The notes below the pieces were generated by a model. That model ran no database searches. It had not been told where the DNA came from and saw nothing but the letters and a program-made list of their open reading frames with translations. From NCBI GenBank assembly GCA_003952965.2, contig RXIC02000004.1:157001-221000 (forward strand): a DNA stretch of 64,000 nucleotides, given 5' to 3'. This stretch comes from Morella rubra. Lineage: Eukaryota; Streptophyta; Magnoliopsida; Fagales; Myricaceae. Each line of letters opens with the position of its first letter. Position 1 is the stretch's first letter. Shown here piece after piece: positions 41,171 to 53,199 of this stretch. Both the position numbers and the translations under genes were made by a program.

Positions 41171-42150
41171 TTGGGTTTCCCTAAGCCTTCCAAGAAGGAA
41201 TTAGTTCGGATTTCGGATTAAAGTTTCTTAAAAAAAAAAAAAAAAAAAATAAGAAAAAAAAAAAAAGGTTGCCTTTTTTTTAACTTTTTTTTTCCTGGGT
41301 CAGTAAATTCAGTCAGAAAATCCTTTTTCATCATAGGATCTAAAAAAAAAAAAACCTTCCAAACAAAGTATATGAATTTAACCTCAAGGGTTAGCCTGGT
41401 GATTAAAACTTTGGCCTTAGTAATTTATTTTTTTAGAACCTTTGACCAAGTAATTGCTCTGTTTATGTAAAACGAGAGAATTGTACCTTTTTTTTTTTGT
41501 GTGCAACCACCCCCAAGCCAGTGGTTGATGTTGTAAGGTGGTTTTTCAATTTGTTGGAGATTGGAGATCAGTGCTTATGTTGTTAGAGATTGGGGTCAAG
41601 GGTTATGTTAGTTTTGTTGGTTTTTGACAAGTTGTTAAAATTGAAATTAGTGAGTTGTAAATTATTGATTATTTAATGTGATTTTTGATATTGTTGTACA
41701 TGTATTTCAATATTTTTAATACTTTTAGTCTTTAATTTTCTATATTTTAACTCTAAGATACTTTTTGCATTACGTAGGAAAAAAATATTTGTTAGCATTT
41801 TGCCTTAGAAGTTTGCCCCCCTCCACTTGAGTCCTGGTTCCACCACTACTCGCTGCCACCCTTTTATGGCAGCAAGAGCTAGAGGGCAATTGTTAATTGA
41901 TTTTTTTCTTTTTAATTTTGTTTATTTTCTTGATGTGGCATTTTTAAATAACTTTTTTTACATGTGTCATTTTCTGGTTGGTGATGACGTGTAAGACCGT
42001 TAGTTGACTGGGCAATTCACAAACGGTAGTGGACGGAATAACCATTTTGACAACATCATGAAACCCAGGGACTACGCATGATAAATGAGAAAACTCAAGG
42101 ATGAATTTTGTAAAGTGGTCAAAACTCAGAAACAAAAATGGTCATTAACC
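40494..42150. mobile_element. Long-TIR MULE-like element, 1.66 kb, carrying a nested hAT-like insert
   Basis: The left end GGTTAATGATCATTTTCGT pairs with the inverted right end GGTTAATGACCATTTTTGT. The arms continue for about 200 bp with shared blocks (TTCTCATTTATCA, TCAAAATGGT, GTCAACTAACGGT, TCATCAC, AATGACAC). Both flanks are A-rich, so a duplication cannot be told from A-runs. The GC-rich core has inverted GGGGTGGC/GCCACCCC blocks near 40797-41040 and gives spurious ORFs. Right of the core lies the hAT-like insertion at 41043-41849. Confidence 0.7.
41035..41857. mobile_element. hAT-like insertion nested in the long-TIR element
   Basis: The left end is CAGTGGTGCAGCGAGG at 41043. The right end inverts to TAGTGGTGGAACCAGG, ending at 41849, and 12 of 16 positions agree. 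The flanks CTTACTGC and CTCGCTGC match at 6 of 8, consistent with a decayed 8-bp hAT duplication. CAGTGGCGGAGCCAGG-like ends are common in plant hAT elements. The inside includes a (TA)n tract at 41139-41165 and A-runs at 41231-41266. No transposase is seen. Confidence 0.6.
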
Positions 42151-42342
42151 AAAAAAAAAAAACACAAACCTACCTAAAAAAAGCAAAGCTTTTAGATGGG
42201 AAGGATGAAGCAAGAGATAGGCATGATGACAAGGGGTAGGAGGAGGGTCATTTTAAGGACAGTGCTGCAAATCGTACAATTAATAAGGCTTACGGTACTC
42301 GGGCTAGACATTATACAAGGAGGGTGTTCTCGAAGTAGTTTA
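42151..42342. other. Spacer between elements
   Basis: A short AT-rich spacer with no feature. Confidence 0.4.
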
Positions 42343-42771
42343 CTTTCATGCAGGGGTGGCCTAATATAATATGAGGCCTTAGGCAAAAAGTTAAATTGAG
42401 GCCTTCTAATCAAATAGAAAGAATTCAATAATTAAACTCTTAGTTATTTCTTCAATTAAGACCACTTTTGATGCTTTGATTAACTATTTGGTCTATATTA
42501 TGAAAAATTCAAAAGCAGTTCGTAGCTCCAAAAAAATAATGGTTTGATTAATTACTGCCTAATGCAACTACCAAAAAATGATAAGAAGATCAACAAAGTT
42601 AAGGAGTCTTAGTTTTTGTTAATTATATTTAGATGCAATGCTAATGAATCCAAAAAATTTAGTTTACTGATTAAATTATGATTTTGAGTAGATATGGGGC
42701 TTTACCGGGATGAAGGCCTTAGGCAACCACCTAGATTGTTTGTTTGATCTAAAGCCAACTATGCTTTGACA
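42343..42771. mobile_element. hAT-like MITE, 413 bp
   Basis: The element is 42351-42763. The left end is CAGGGGTGGCCTAATAT and the right end inverts to CATAGTTGGCTTTAGAT. The subterminal GAGGCCTTAGGC and its partner GGCCTTAGGCAACCACCTAG match the subterminal motif of the element at 12953. The flanks CTTTCATG and CTTTGACA agree at 5 of 8. Confidence 0.55.
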
Positions 42772-43521
42772 ATAAGTGAAAATTCAATTCTTAAGGAGTG
42801 GAGCCGGTGATACCGGCATCATTTTAAGGATCAAAACAAAGAAAGTAAAATTAGGAGAAGAGCTAGAGAAGAACTTAGACTTTTTCTAGGATAAAAGATG
42901 ACGTTGTGTTCAAAAGAATCAGTCATAACATGTTGTTTAATAATATAATATGAATATAGAGTTGGATCATGTCTCTAAATCAACCTCGAGCCTGACCGAA
43001 CCTTGTGAAAGTTAATCTCAACCGATTCCTCACCCCTAGGTTGGACGGGCAGTTTTAGACTCTCGTCTATGGGGGGAGTTCGGTATCGACCAGCTCTAAC
43101 TCCGACCAAGTCATGTACAACCCTAATATGTAATACTTCTCTAAAGAAGAATTTCAATGTATATGGACGATGTAGACAAGTTTTCTACAAACAAGGCGAA
43201 GTTTTCAATTGCCATTCTCTGCAGGAACTTAGCAATGGACTTTCTGACTTTGAAGGAAAAGACGTGGGTCTACCTTCGTTTTGATTTTGACAAAATTGAA
43301 AAGAAGAAAAAAGAGTGCAAGACCGGCCGTGATTAGGTTATAGCCGCATCTTATGACAAGATATGAACGCTAATTAATTAAGACTAATTAATTAAGGGAA
43401 AGGTTTGGGGAGATTAATAGACAGTCAACAAGTAGGCTAGGCAATTGTTGCTGAAAAATACAGTAGTACCTAAGCTGGATAAAATAACTCAAGTTAAAAA
43501 AAGAAAAATGTTTTGTATTAG

Positions 43522-43538
43522 GATATATATATATATAT

Positions 43539-43577
<39 letters not shown>
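43522..43577. repeat. (TA)n microsatellite with one interruption
   Basis: An alternating TA tract of about 56 bp broken by TAATAA near 43540. Confidence 0.85.
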
Positions 43578-43582
<5 letters not shown>

Positions 43583-45493
43583 CAGAATGGCGTAGCTAGT
43601 ACTTGTTAGGACCACCATTAACTTTGACATAGAAAATTAAGCCTATATAGTTCATCTAGAAAGAAGGTTGCCTCGCCCAGAGCAAAGAGGAAAAAAAAAA
43701 CAACAACAACAATTTTCCACAAGTTGGCCAAATTGTCACCGACATTTAATGATCACTGATTTCCAAGAAGATTTGGATCCCAGCTACCGACAGAGGAGCG
43801 TGCAGGACATCGAAAGAAAGGGATCGAGAAACAAAACGATAAACTATACTTTTTTTTGTTTTGGCAAACGATCGCGTTTTTAATAATTTGTAGCACTTGG
43901 CAAAAAAAAAATTGTAGCTAAATTTTTATTCTATCACTAATTTATAAATATATAGTTCAAATCAAATATTTAATAGATACCCAATGAAATATTGAAGGTG
44001 AGGTAACTTGGGTATCCCACCCAAAGTAGAGCATTAATAATATCTCTTGCATTGAGAAAGTCCATACTAACCACGTTTGTGGTGTTTATGGCTCCACGTT
44101 TTAAAAGCAATTTTTTTTTTGTTTAGGATAAAATTGAATTAAATTCATCAGTAATTTTTATAGTTCATCTAACAAGCATGCTTCAGTTCCGTTTTGGGGG
44201 CAAGGGTTTTTTTTTCTAATTAATTTATTTTTGTTTTTAGATTAATAGTCAACCAATATCACCTCATGGGAGCTAATTAATTAGGAAGAGCTAGAAACTG
44301 AATTAGGTTTTTTATGAGATCGAGGCTTGTCATATTACTCTCATGAGATCGATCTGTCCCAAAGACTAATATTTTTTATTCTCTCTACCATGAAAACAAT
44401 AAAACAGACAAACATGTTTGGAACACGTGAAACACTTTTTTGTTGTTTTCCTTTTTCTTAATTTATTTTTTCCATTATCTTCTACATGGTTTGGCATTAT
44501 GCTAAGAGTGGTTAATTAGTGGAAGGGATTAGGAGCCGTATGAGTCAAGTTCACACTGTAAAAACTGGTCCTCGCCTCAAACAAAATGAAGGGATTCATG
44601 TGAAAGCCCAATACTCTCCCTAGTCGACAGCGTTTTCAACATTTGATCGTGACACGAGTTGTGCTCTAATTAAAAGGTTGGACCATATCTCTTAAAAGCT
44701 TCGGTAACGCAGTCCAAAGTATTAGTTAACCAGTCCAAGTCGCCCAAGTTGTACATTTTGATCAATTTGCTCACATGCGTCATGCGTGTCTTATCTTAAA
44801 TTTCTCCGGCTCACGTTATTCATGCCGGCCCGCCGCTTGGACGCATGCGCGGGCATACGTACACACACGCACAGAGATACGGCAGTGAGGAAAACAGAGA
44901 AGTTGCCCTCGAGTCTCGACTGCTTACCACGATCAGCTGCGCATTTATGTAAAAGAGAACAGTTTTCAAAGACATTTCCTCGCAGACTTGCTTACCCAAT
45001 GTGAACTGCGCCTTTATTTAGGGAAGGGCTTGTAATTGGTCCTTGCCGGCTGCAGCAGTCCCCCATGCCCACCCCCCTTCAACGAATTAATTCAACTTGG
45101 AACTTTCATTCTGTGTCTTTTTCTTTTCGTTCCAACCAACTTTGCACTTTCGGCTTCCTTTTGTAAGCTTGTAGAAATATAAGTGAACGCAAGCGTGCAT
45201 ACTTCGTTCGCTAATTGAGGCCGTAAAATGTCAAAATGTTAAGGAGAATGGTAGAGAACAATTTTTTTGTTTTGGGTAAGTTCTCCTGTCTGGAAGGTAA
45301 AAACACTTCAGTAATTTTTTTTCTTTTTATGCTTCAGTTTAATATATAGGTCTGATGGTTTTCTCTTTGATGAGTGGCGTGAGGTTTGAATCCATCTTAT
45401 CTGCCCCCATAACGGGAAGGAGGCATGCTCGACATAGACTGAAGAGGTCATAATTATTTGGTCAGTCAATTCCGAACGCTGAGGATCAACTCC

Positions 45494-45521
<28 letters not shown>
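45494..45521. repeat. (TA)n microsatellite
   Basis: An uninterrupted alternating TA tract. Confidence 0.85.
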
Positions 45522-45524
<3 letters not shown>

Positions 45525-48500
45525 GTAACAAGGATCTTGATAAGAACCGCCGTCCTTATCCACGAAGAAGTATGCATAGAGAGAGAGATTAGAGAGAGGG
45601 AGGGTATTGCGAGAAAAAAAGAAAAAGAAAACAAAAGCGCTACGAAAGAGAACAAGGTACGTAATACTCTGAACTCGCAAAAGACAGCGATCGTAAAGAA
45701 ATGGCAACTTGCAGAAAGTTGGTGGGAAAATTAATATATATTCGCTAAATTACTTGGCGAATATTAATAAATCATGGCAGCAGCACAAATGTTTTGTCTT
45801 TTGAATTCACACATCACAGACGTGGATTTCTAATTTTCTTCGTTACGATGAATAATTGTAAACTATTTGCTTAGCCTCTTTAAAATTCTAAATGGAAATG
45901 TATTGTGTGATACTTAGGAATCTCAAATATCGATCGTGAAATAATTCAAAGAAAATTTTCTATCATTATTTTAATTAATTTTTACTCCGAATATTAGGTT
46001 TATACAAATTACCATAATATTTGTCAATATATCACAATTAATTCTTGAGAATATGAAATTAATTTGTGAAATTTCTTTCTACTAACAATTAAGTGCTTAT
46101 TTGTCATTCTATCGATCCCACTATATTTCTCATAAATCAATAAGGTTGGAATATTATTACTGATAAAATTATAAATATTATAGCTAGTAAAATTTTTACT
46201 TCATATAAATCTTAATTATTAATCTGTAATTAGTTGAACTCTTAAATTATTTTTAAAATAATTTTATAAATAAGCATATATATATATATACACACACACA
46301 AAATATATACTTTGAAAAAAAAAAATTTAATAAAATTTACTGGCCGATGTTTTCTTCTTTAGTCCAACGTTATATATATACTAAGCCCTGACTCAGGCGA
46401 AGTGCTGGATTTCATGATTTTAAAAGTATATATTTATCGATAGTGCCACTAGAAAATTTAGAGTTGACTCCTGAGAATGGAGGCATAATCATGTTTTTAC
46501 ATAGTGTGGGGTACTTGCAGGTCATATGGAACCGTAACCATCTAAGTCTACGACATCGTTGGGTCTGGGAATGGAATCACAACAAAGACATGGATTTGAA
46601 GTATGAGCTACAACGATTTACAGTTTAGAAAAAAAAAATTGAGAATATCTTGGTAATTTGTGAGGATTTATTGTAATTTACTCTATTGTTTGTGGTGGTA
46701 AGGAAAGAAATCGTTACGTAAACAAACCAAATGCGTATCTTAAGCGCAAGAGTCCAGCAAATGTCTTGGATGAGTGCTGTGTTCAACATCTGCATAGGAC
46801 AGTGGCGGAGAAAGCAATACTCTACCCAGATGTGTCAGAGAGCAGTAGCAAATGGGCCTTGCATCCCCCGCCTCAACACCCCTTCATCGGATTGAAGATC
46901 ACTCACCTATTTCTTGATTCCGCCGCCTGCTTCAGATTAAAAATGGGCTTTAAAGGTCCATCAAAGACTGAACTTTCCATAAACTACCCAAATTTTCCTA
47001 GGTGAAAAGAGCTTCTAGCTTGTTTCAACTGGGATTTAGAGTCAGAAAAGAGTTCAGCCAATTACCCAACAACGACAGAATAAGATCCTATCCAGAACCA
47101 AGTCATTGCGCAACTCACGACTTTGTAGCAAAATCATTCAGGATCAAAATCTAGAATTTTGTGGGCCGCATGAAGACAATAATTTCTCCGTCAAAGAAAG
47201 GTAAAATGAAGAAACTTAGCCCCATTCACACGCGCATTAATCTGAAGAGAGAAGTTTGTTTCCTACGAAACTGTTGGGGACTTGAGAAAGCGCGTATTCC
47301 CCAGTCTAACAAGGGACTGTTGCATCTAGATACCATAAAGAGACTAGGGTAAGGAAGAACGAAATAGTCAATCGGTAACCATATGATAGCTCTGCCAGAC
47401 AAATCACAGTTATTTAAGTAATTACGAGCAAGCTACAATCATTTTTGAAACTTCACCATAAGAGTGACAAACAGCACACTGGGCATGGAATATTTCTGGC
47501 TAATATAAAAGGACCCCGTCCAAGGTAGAACAGTACACGATGGAGAAATGAAACAAAAAAGAACTACCTAAGCAGATAAGTAACGCGTCATCCAGGACTG
47601 GAAGCGAGACCAAGCTAGCTGAGCTGCAGCTTCATCTTCATCAGGCATTCCCATGCTCTTTCTCCTCTCCATACCTTCAGGAGATCTGTTCATGAAGGCG
47701 TGTGCATTGCCTGGATAAATGAATACCTCACATGGAACTCCTGACAGCTTCAGCTTCTCCTCCAAAGCCTTGGCAGCCTGAAAACTCTTATAGATATAAT
47801 GAGCATGTAACCGAAACAGGAAACAAATCCCCATCATTTTTCACAAATAATTATAAGAAGGCTAAGTCATTTACATTGCTTTCAGTGATCGACATTGTAG
47901 AAGACAATTGTAACTTACATGTTACTAGCAATTGTTTTATCAGAGTGAAAGTTAAACTCAAGGTTTGTGGACTCACAATATTACTTGATCAACTTTTGAA
48001 ATCTCATTTACTACTGATACTCTTGCCTCATACTTTCAAACAATTACCCTCCCCCTCCTCAATCTCTCTCCTTTCTGCTGCTCCCAACAATTTTCATTCA
48101 AAATGGTGATCACTCGCACCATCAGACCACAAAAGATGAATACAAAGCCATTTTCACCAGCTTTTGAATTCCTGAAGCTAGAGAGTTTATAATGTTTAAC
48201 AAGAAAGTAGGACTATTTGGTCACTTCCAAAACAAGGTCATCATGATTACCAGTTATTATAATCCCCCAAGGAATCATAAAATTTAAGGGTGGGCAGCTG
48301 TTGCTTTTGTGCATGCACATGGCTCAAACTAATGGAAGGAGAATAATGTCTAAACAAGAGCTCATTAGCATCAACAACTAAGGCAGGGGCAACGGGAGAT
48401 TAACCAACATAGACCTGGAAGGATAAATGCCAAACAGAGCAATAGATAGAGCACCTGAACCTATCACAAGGAAGAGAAATTTGTTAGACTACATAGATAG

Positions 48501-48599
48501 AACATAGTACTATAATCATACATTGAAAACCAACAGTCCAACGTCTAAAAATAATTTCTTGCCCATGCATTTAGTTGTATGGTTATGATTTTTTTTTTG

Positions 48600-48660
48600 T
48601 CTGCCCATAGAATGCAACAACAGCATTAACTGCAACCAAAACCAGTTACACCACACCTTC
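48600..48660 (-). pseudogene. Remnant of the missing hydrolase exon
   Basis: On the minus strand the sequence GGTGTGGTGTAACTGGTTTTG resembles the family's VGVTGF coding start. It jumps directly to a stretch coding VNAVVAFYG. The 16 or so residues between them, which hold the nucleophile Cys, are absent, and the frame has a stop. No trace of the Asp-containing segment was found between 47778 and 48600. Confidence 0.6.
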
Positions 48661-48716
48661 TTTGAAATTTTAATGTTACTGCCAGCACTGTACCCTGAAA
48701 AAAAATAATTTCAATT

Positions 48717-48738
48717 GGGGGGGGGGGGGGGGGGGGGG
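48717..48738. repeat. Poly(G) homopolymer, about 22 bp
   Basis: It lies in the intron-equivalent region of the broken hydrolase gene. A 15-bp poly(C) run lies at 49258-49272. Confidence 0.85.
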
Positions 48739-51700
48739 AGAAAGAATTTCTACTATTAGTTCACTATGATGTATCACTCAGAGAACGGATTCTATGCAAA
48801 GTTGTGCAGAGTGACAACTATGATTTAAAGATATAAATCTAACGTTTCAAGGCTGGCCACATCATTTAATAAGCCAAGCCAAGATTAGGTCACGTCATTT
48901 TGTCTCACGTCATTAAATGACATGACCAGCCTTAAAATGTTGGGTTTGTATCTTTAAATCACAATAGTCACTTTAAATAGCTTTGCACAATTTGTCTTTG
49001 TACAGATCATTTCTCATATCACCCATCCACCAAAGAGGTCATAGGAGTCGTCTAATTTTAATTGCTGAAATTAAGTTGCTTCATAGGTAAAACTAATGTT
49101 AGGAGCAATGTTTTCCTTCCAATTTGAATGGACCAAGTATCGGCCTCAAAATCCCATAAACAGAAACCAAACGAGCCATTAAACATGTATAGCATCATTA
49201 AAAACAGCTTCAAGGCAGGGCAATCTTTCAAAACCCTTCATTAAGTTGAAACTGCAACCCCCCCCCCCCCCCTCTCTCTCCTCCTTTTTTTGTCTTTGAA
49301 ACAAGTAAAAAGTACCTAATTATTTTTAATGACTCATTAAAGAAAACTCACAAATGAAAGGAATCGATTTAAGTGAGTAGTTTTGATGGAAGCCTTTTAA
49401 TATTTCCCTTGATCCATGTCACACATCTCAGGCCCGAGTTGAATGAACATCAAGGAACCTTACTAAACCTCAATTTAAGGCCATTTTAGGGGCAAGTAGG
49501 GTTGACCAGAACTTTCCAAAGCTGCAACAGGGCAAGACAAATAAAATGCAAGTGGCAGGATGGAACCATCAGAAAAAATTTAAGATAGTTGATTCCCGAG
49601 GACCATGTCATATCATGAGCACAATTTTGCTATTCTAATGCAAACTTAAATCAATCTCTTTCTCTTTGTTCAACAAGTAAACGACAGCAACAAACCTTCC
49701 GTGAACCATTTGCTTTAAGCCAGTTGACTGAAGCGTGGATATCTTTGACAGCGCCTTGCCAATCAAGACCTTCCATCAAGTGCTGTGCTTCTGCAACATC
49801 GAGACCAACCTTTCCCCGATATAAACTGAAGCATGGAAAAAAATAGTATTTCCATGAATCAAATAATGACATTGACTAACAGCAACTTCTTTTTTCTTTA
49901 TTTAAAAGAACAACTTAAGTAAAACAAGGACATATTGTGTACTCAGGGATAAGTGCTTTAAATCCAGGGCCGAGTTGAGAAATTTTCTCGGCATGGTTCT
50001 TGATTTCAAAGTCCACACCCCACCATTCTTGAAGCACAACAATACCGGGAGCATCATCTTTGCCAACCACATATGCATCAAATGCCTGATCAAGCAGGAA
50101 AGGGACAATTAGATAAGAAATGAGTTTATCTATAAGTTGACAATCACACGATGCATATAAAACTGAAAATATTCAGCTACATTGTAGACTTTCAAGAGGC
50201 AAGTAAGTCCATAACAGGCCATAATATATGGAGTTCACACAATGGGTCACTTTTATCCTTTAATATGTGTAGAAACAACTATTAGTGCATTTTTCTCTTT
50301 CTACATCCAGCATTCCAACGATCCAGGAATATCCCACAGAGACACCCGAAATCACATAAATATCAGAGACAATATCCAACCAAGGGGAAGCACCAAGTTG
50401 TATGGTCTATTGAGGAAAGGAAATGAAGATGATTAAAATTATCTTGATCCACAAGTACTCCTTAAAAAATTTACACCTCATTCTTCCCTGTATTCACACA
50501 TAGACTGGGAGCCTTCAGACATCATCCACAATCACCATTAGGGGGTGCAAAATCGGTTGCTTGTCAGTCATCTAGGCATTCCCAACAGGTGTTTTCAGGA
50601 ATCAACGGAGCAAGAATAGTTCAATTCTTGGGAAACCGGAAAGATGTGATAATCCATGTTTATTAATGAAGGACAATTACAAAACCTTTTTCAACTTTTG
50701 GATGTTGCAGTTTCAATTACCTACCCAATGTCTGAGGTGTCTATCCTTTTTCTTTGTTTCTTCATTCTTTGTTTATACTTCAACACCTCCATTCAAGATC
50801 TATAAAAATGCATCATAATTCACAATGCAGTGATTAAATTATTCAAGGAGATCTAAATGTAATTCAGCAACGAAAATGCATCCATAACAAAAACAAGAGA
50901 AGTAAACAATTAAGGCTCTCTATCGCTACAGTGGGAAGCTCATTAATCAAGATTGGGACTACTCCCGCCTGAGCCCTTCTTGCATGAGTCGTGATATGAT
51001 ACAATATTGAAGGTAGTAATATATACTTGGCATTGGATTGCCTAAATTTGTAAATAAGGTTACAAAGCTTGTCTGCAGAAACAAAGGATTGACTCTCAAA
51101 CTACCTGCCCATATACACCAAATAAAGAATAGAGTAGCTGAGCAAAAAAATGGGCATCTTTGGAGGTTACCCGTGCTCTTCTCACTGAGATGAAGGTAGC
51201 TAGTACTGATCAGAAGCTGTCTTAACTGCATGTTATTTGATTAATCATATGTCTGTTCTAAGTGGTATATCTCCTATTCAAAGAGGTAATATACCTAGAC
51301 TATCATGATGGAAAAGTTATACATAAGTGAATCATGAAAACGAGGTTAATCGATTTAAATTTTATATCTTATGAGTAATAATATTTTATCTAACTGGCTC
51401 AAACAGTAATTTTAACATAATTAAATAACTCATTTTGTCGGATTTAGAATAAGGTATAAAATTTATGTAGTGGCACTTTCTCAGATAAGTTAATCAAGCA
51501 GCTCATGAATCTGCTCGAGTTTGTCAGAAAAATAATAGATCAAGCTTGAACGCGCAATCTATCAGTCTGGGTTCATCGACAAAACAATTTTACAACCTCT
51601 AGCAATCACGGCTAAATTACATCCCAAATGAGGATCATTTCATTTCCACCCAATACACAAATCATAAAATTAAAAAGATCATTTATCGACACCATTAAAA

Positions 51701-52308
51701 CAACCCCGTGCCAAAAGGTAATCCAGAAGCCAACTTCAACGCATATAATTCCACTAAGAAAACACAAAAACTTAAATGAAAACAACTAAATAACTCGCAT
51801 TTGCCCAGAAAAAGTAGAAAACCACTAACTCAAAACCCATAGCTCGAAATGCTTTACGAAAAGAAAAGAATTAAATAAAAATAGAAAGAATCAAAATACA
51901 GAAGGAAATTAAAGAAAGCACACAGTAGCTTAAAAAAATTTCTTGAAGCGAAGCTCACAGTGTCGTCTCTCTGAATCTGGATTTTCTTGAAGGCAGAGTC
52001 AGCCATTGAACGGACTCGGAAGCGAGAAACCAATGAGGGTGAGAGCTTCCGCACGAGTGAGAAGGCTGATGATTTGGGGAAGAGTCTGGAAGCTGATGAT
52101 GCGTAAATGGAAGTTAACATTCTTCGCTGCCAGCACACTCTACCATGGGCTATTATGTAGTCGAACGTAGCAAGGTGGTGGAGACGGTGTCGTTCGACAT
52201 AGTTCCCTTCGGACGGTGTCGTTTAACGAAAATTTGGATAGAAAGAAGCAGAGGTCCTAATCCACTCGTCAACTTCTTTTTCAGAATCATGGGTTATATA
52301 CAATTTTT

Positions 52309-52860
52309 TAGCTCTGGCTTTTAGATTACGACACTTTGTATTTAAAATTAACAATTTTGTTATATTTCACCTCTTAAGTATAACAGTTTACACTTTGCAC
52401 CCACAATAGTTAATTTCGACAGAACTTGTTATTTTAGTTCAATAAAATGACAAATTTATCCTCATACTTTGTTTTATAATTATATTTTATATAGAGTAAA
52501 TTCGCTATTTTACTAAATCAAAATAGCAAGTTCCAGTTGGTAATTAAAGCTCTAACTTTTAGGATTATGACATTTTGTATTTAAAACTATCAATTTCGTT
52601 ATATTTCACCTCTTAAGTATCAATAATTTACACTTTGCACCCACAACAGTTAATTTCGACAGAACTTGTTATTTTGGTTCAATAAAATGATAAATTTATC
52701 CTCATACTTTGTTTTACAATTATATTTTATATAGAGTAAATTCGCCATTTTACTAAATCAAATAGCAAGTTCCAGTTGGTAATTAAAGGGCGAAATATAA
52801 TAAAATTGATAGTTTATGGTGTAAGTGTCAAAACACAGTAAACTGGAGATAAAAAAAAAT
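52309..52860. repeat. Long-TIR element with an internal 238-bp tandem duplication
   Basis: Copy 1 is 52311-52548 and copy 2 is 52549-52788, both starting GCTCTRRCTTTTAG and sharing TTACACTTTGCACCC and TTCGACAGAACTTG. They differ at scattered bases, so the duplication is not brand new. The right end, GTGTCAAAACACAG back through AATTGATAGTTTATGG, inverts to resemble the left end. The whole therefore looks like a foldback element. It sits between the divergent hydrolase and PPR genes. Confidence 0.65.
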
Positions 52861-52929
52861 GTATTTTTTTCCAAATTTATTTATAAAGCATAGCACTAAA
52901 ATTTTAGATATTGAGAACAGATTGGAATT

Positions 52930-53097
52930 TAACATAACGTTTGTGTATCAAAAATTTTCACAAAATTTTAATAAAATTTTACCTTTACAAACACACATCA
53001 AAATTTTACTTTTACTTTTATTTCTTATTTACCAATTCTAATACCACCTCTTTTTTAACACCAAGACATTAAAATTTTACATCTAAACATTGTGTAA
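52930..53097. mobile_element. PIF/Harbinger-like MITE 103 bp upstream of the PPR start codon
   Basis: The element is 52933-53094 with TAA at 52930-52932 and 53095-53097. The left end CATAACGTTTGTGTATC pairs with the inverted right end CACAATGTTTAGATGT, and both lead into AAAATTTT-rich arms. The core shares CAAAATTTTACTTTTACTTTTAT and AATACCACCTCTTTTTT phrases with the element at 20682, so both belong to one family. Confidence 0.6.
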
Positions 53098-53199
53098 ATA
53101 AACCTTCTGAAATAGTTCCATTTACAATTTGGCGCTCCTCAGTATTCAAGTTGTTGGTACTAAATACGTCACCATTGACACATTAGAAGCTAGACCTTA

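Larger units (their letters stand above)
42772..47567. other. Gene-poor intergenic stretch
   Basis: No frame over this 4.8 kb shows a domain. It holds (TA)n tracts at 43522-43577, 45494-45521 and about 46269-46290. A weak SINE-like unit sits near 45340-45450, with box A-like TAGGTCTGATGG and box B-like AGGTTTGAATCC. The segment 46740-47350 has somewhat higher GC content but frames of at most 79 codons with no signature. Confidence 0.4.
47568..52120 (-). pseudogene. Dienelactone hydrolase family protein, catalytic core lost
   Basis: Intact exons (high to low): 52120-51959, 50085-49943, 49825-49696 and 47777-47568, all with GT-AG borders and no stops. Exon 1 has a basic, Ser-rich leader (MLTSIYASSASRLF) before MADSAFKKIQIQRDDT, probably an organelle transit peptide. 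Exons 2-3 carry GIVVLQEWWGVDFEIKNHA and LYRGKVGLDVAEAQHLM. The last exon carries YPGNAHAFMNRSPEG with the catalytic His. The family needs Cys (GFCMGG loop) and Asp (GELDNF), both coded between exons 3 and 4. There, only a stub survives at 48600-48660, reading as NAVVAFYG with a stop upstream. The remaining exons still join in frame to 214 aa, about 64 short of the usual length. The family hydrolyses dienelactone-like substrates through a Cys-Asp-His triad, so this product should be inactive. Confidence 0.75.

Noticed and set aside
40797-41204. 135-codon frame with its antisense partner
   Set aside because: Produced by the GC-rich inverted blocks of a transposon and a TA microsatellite.
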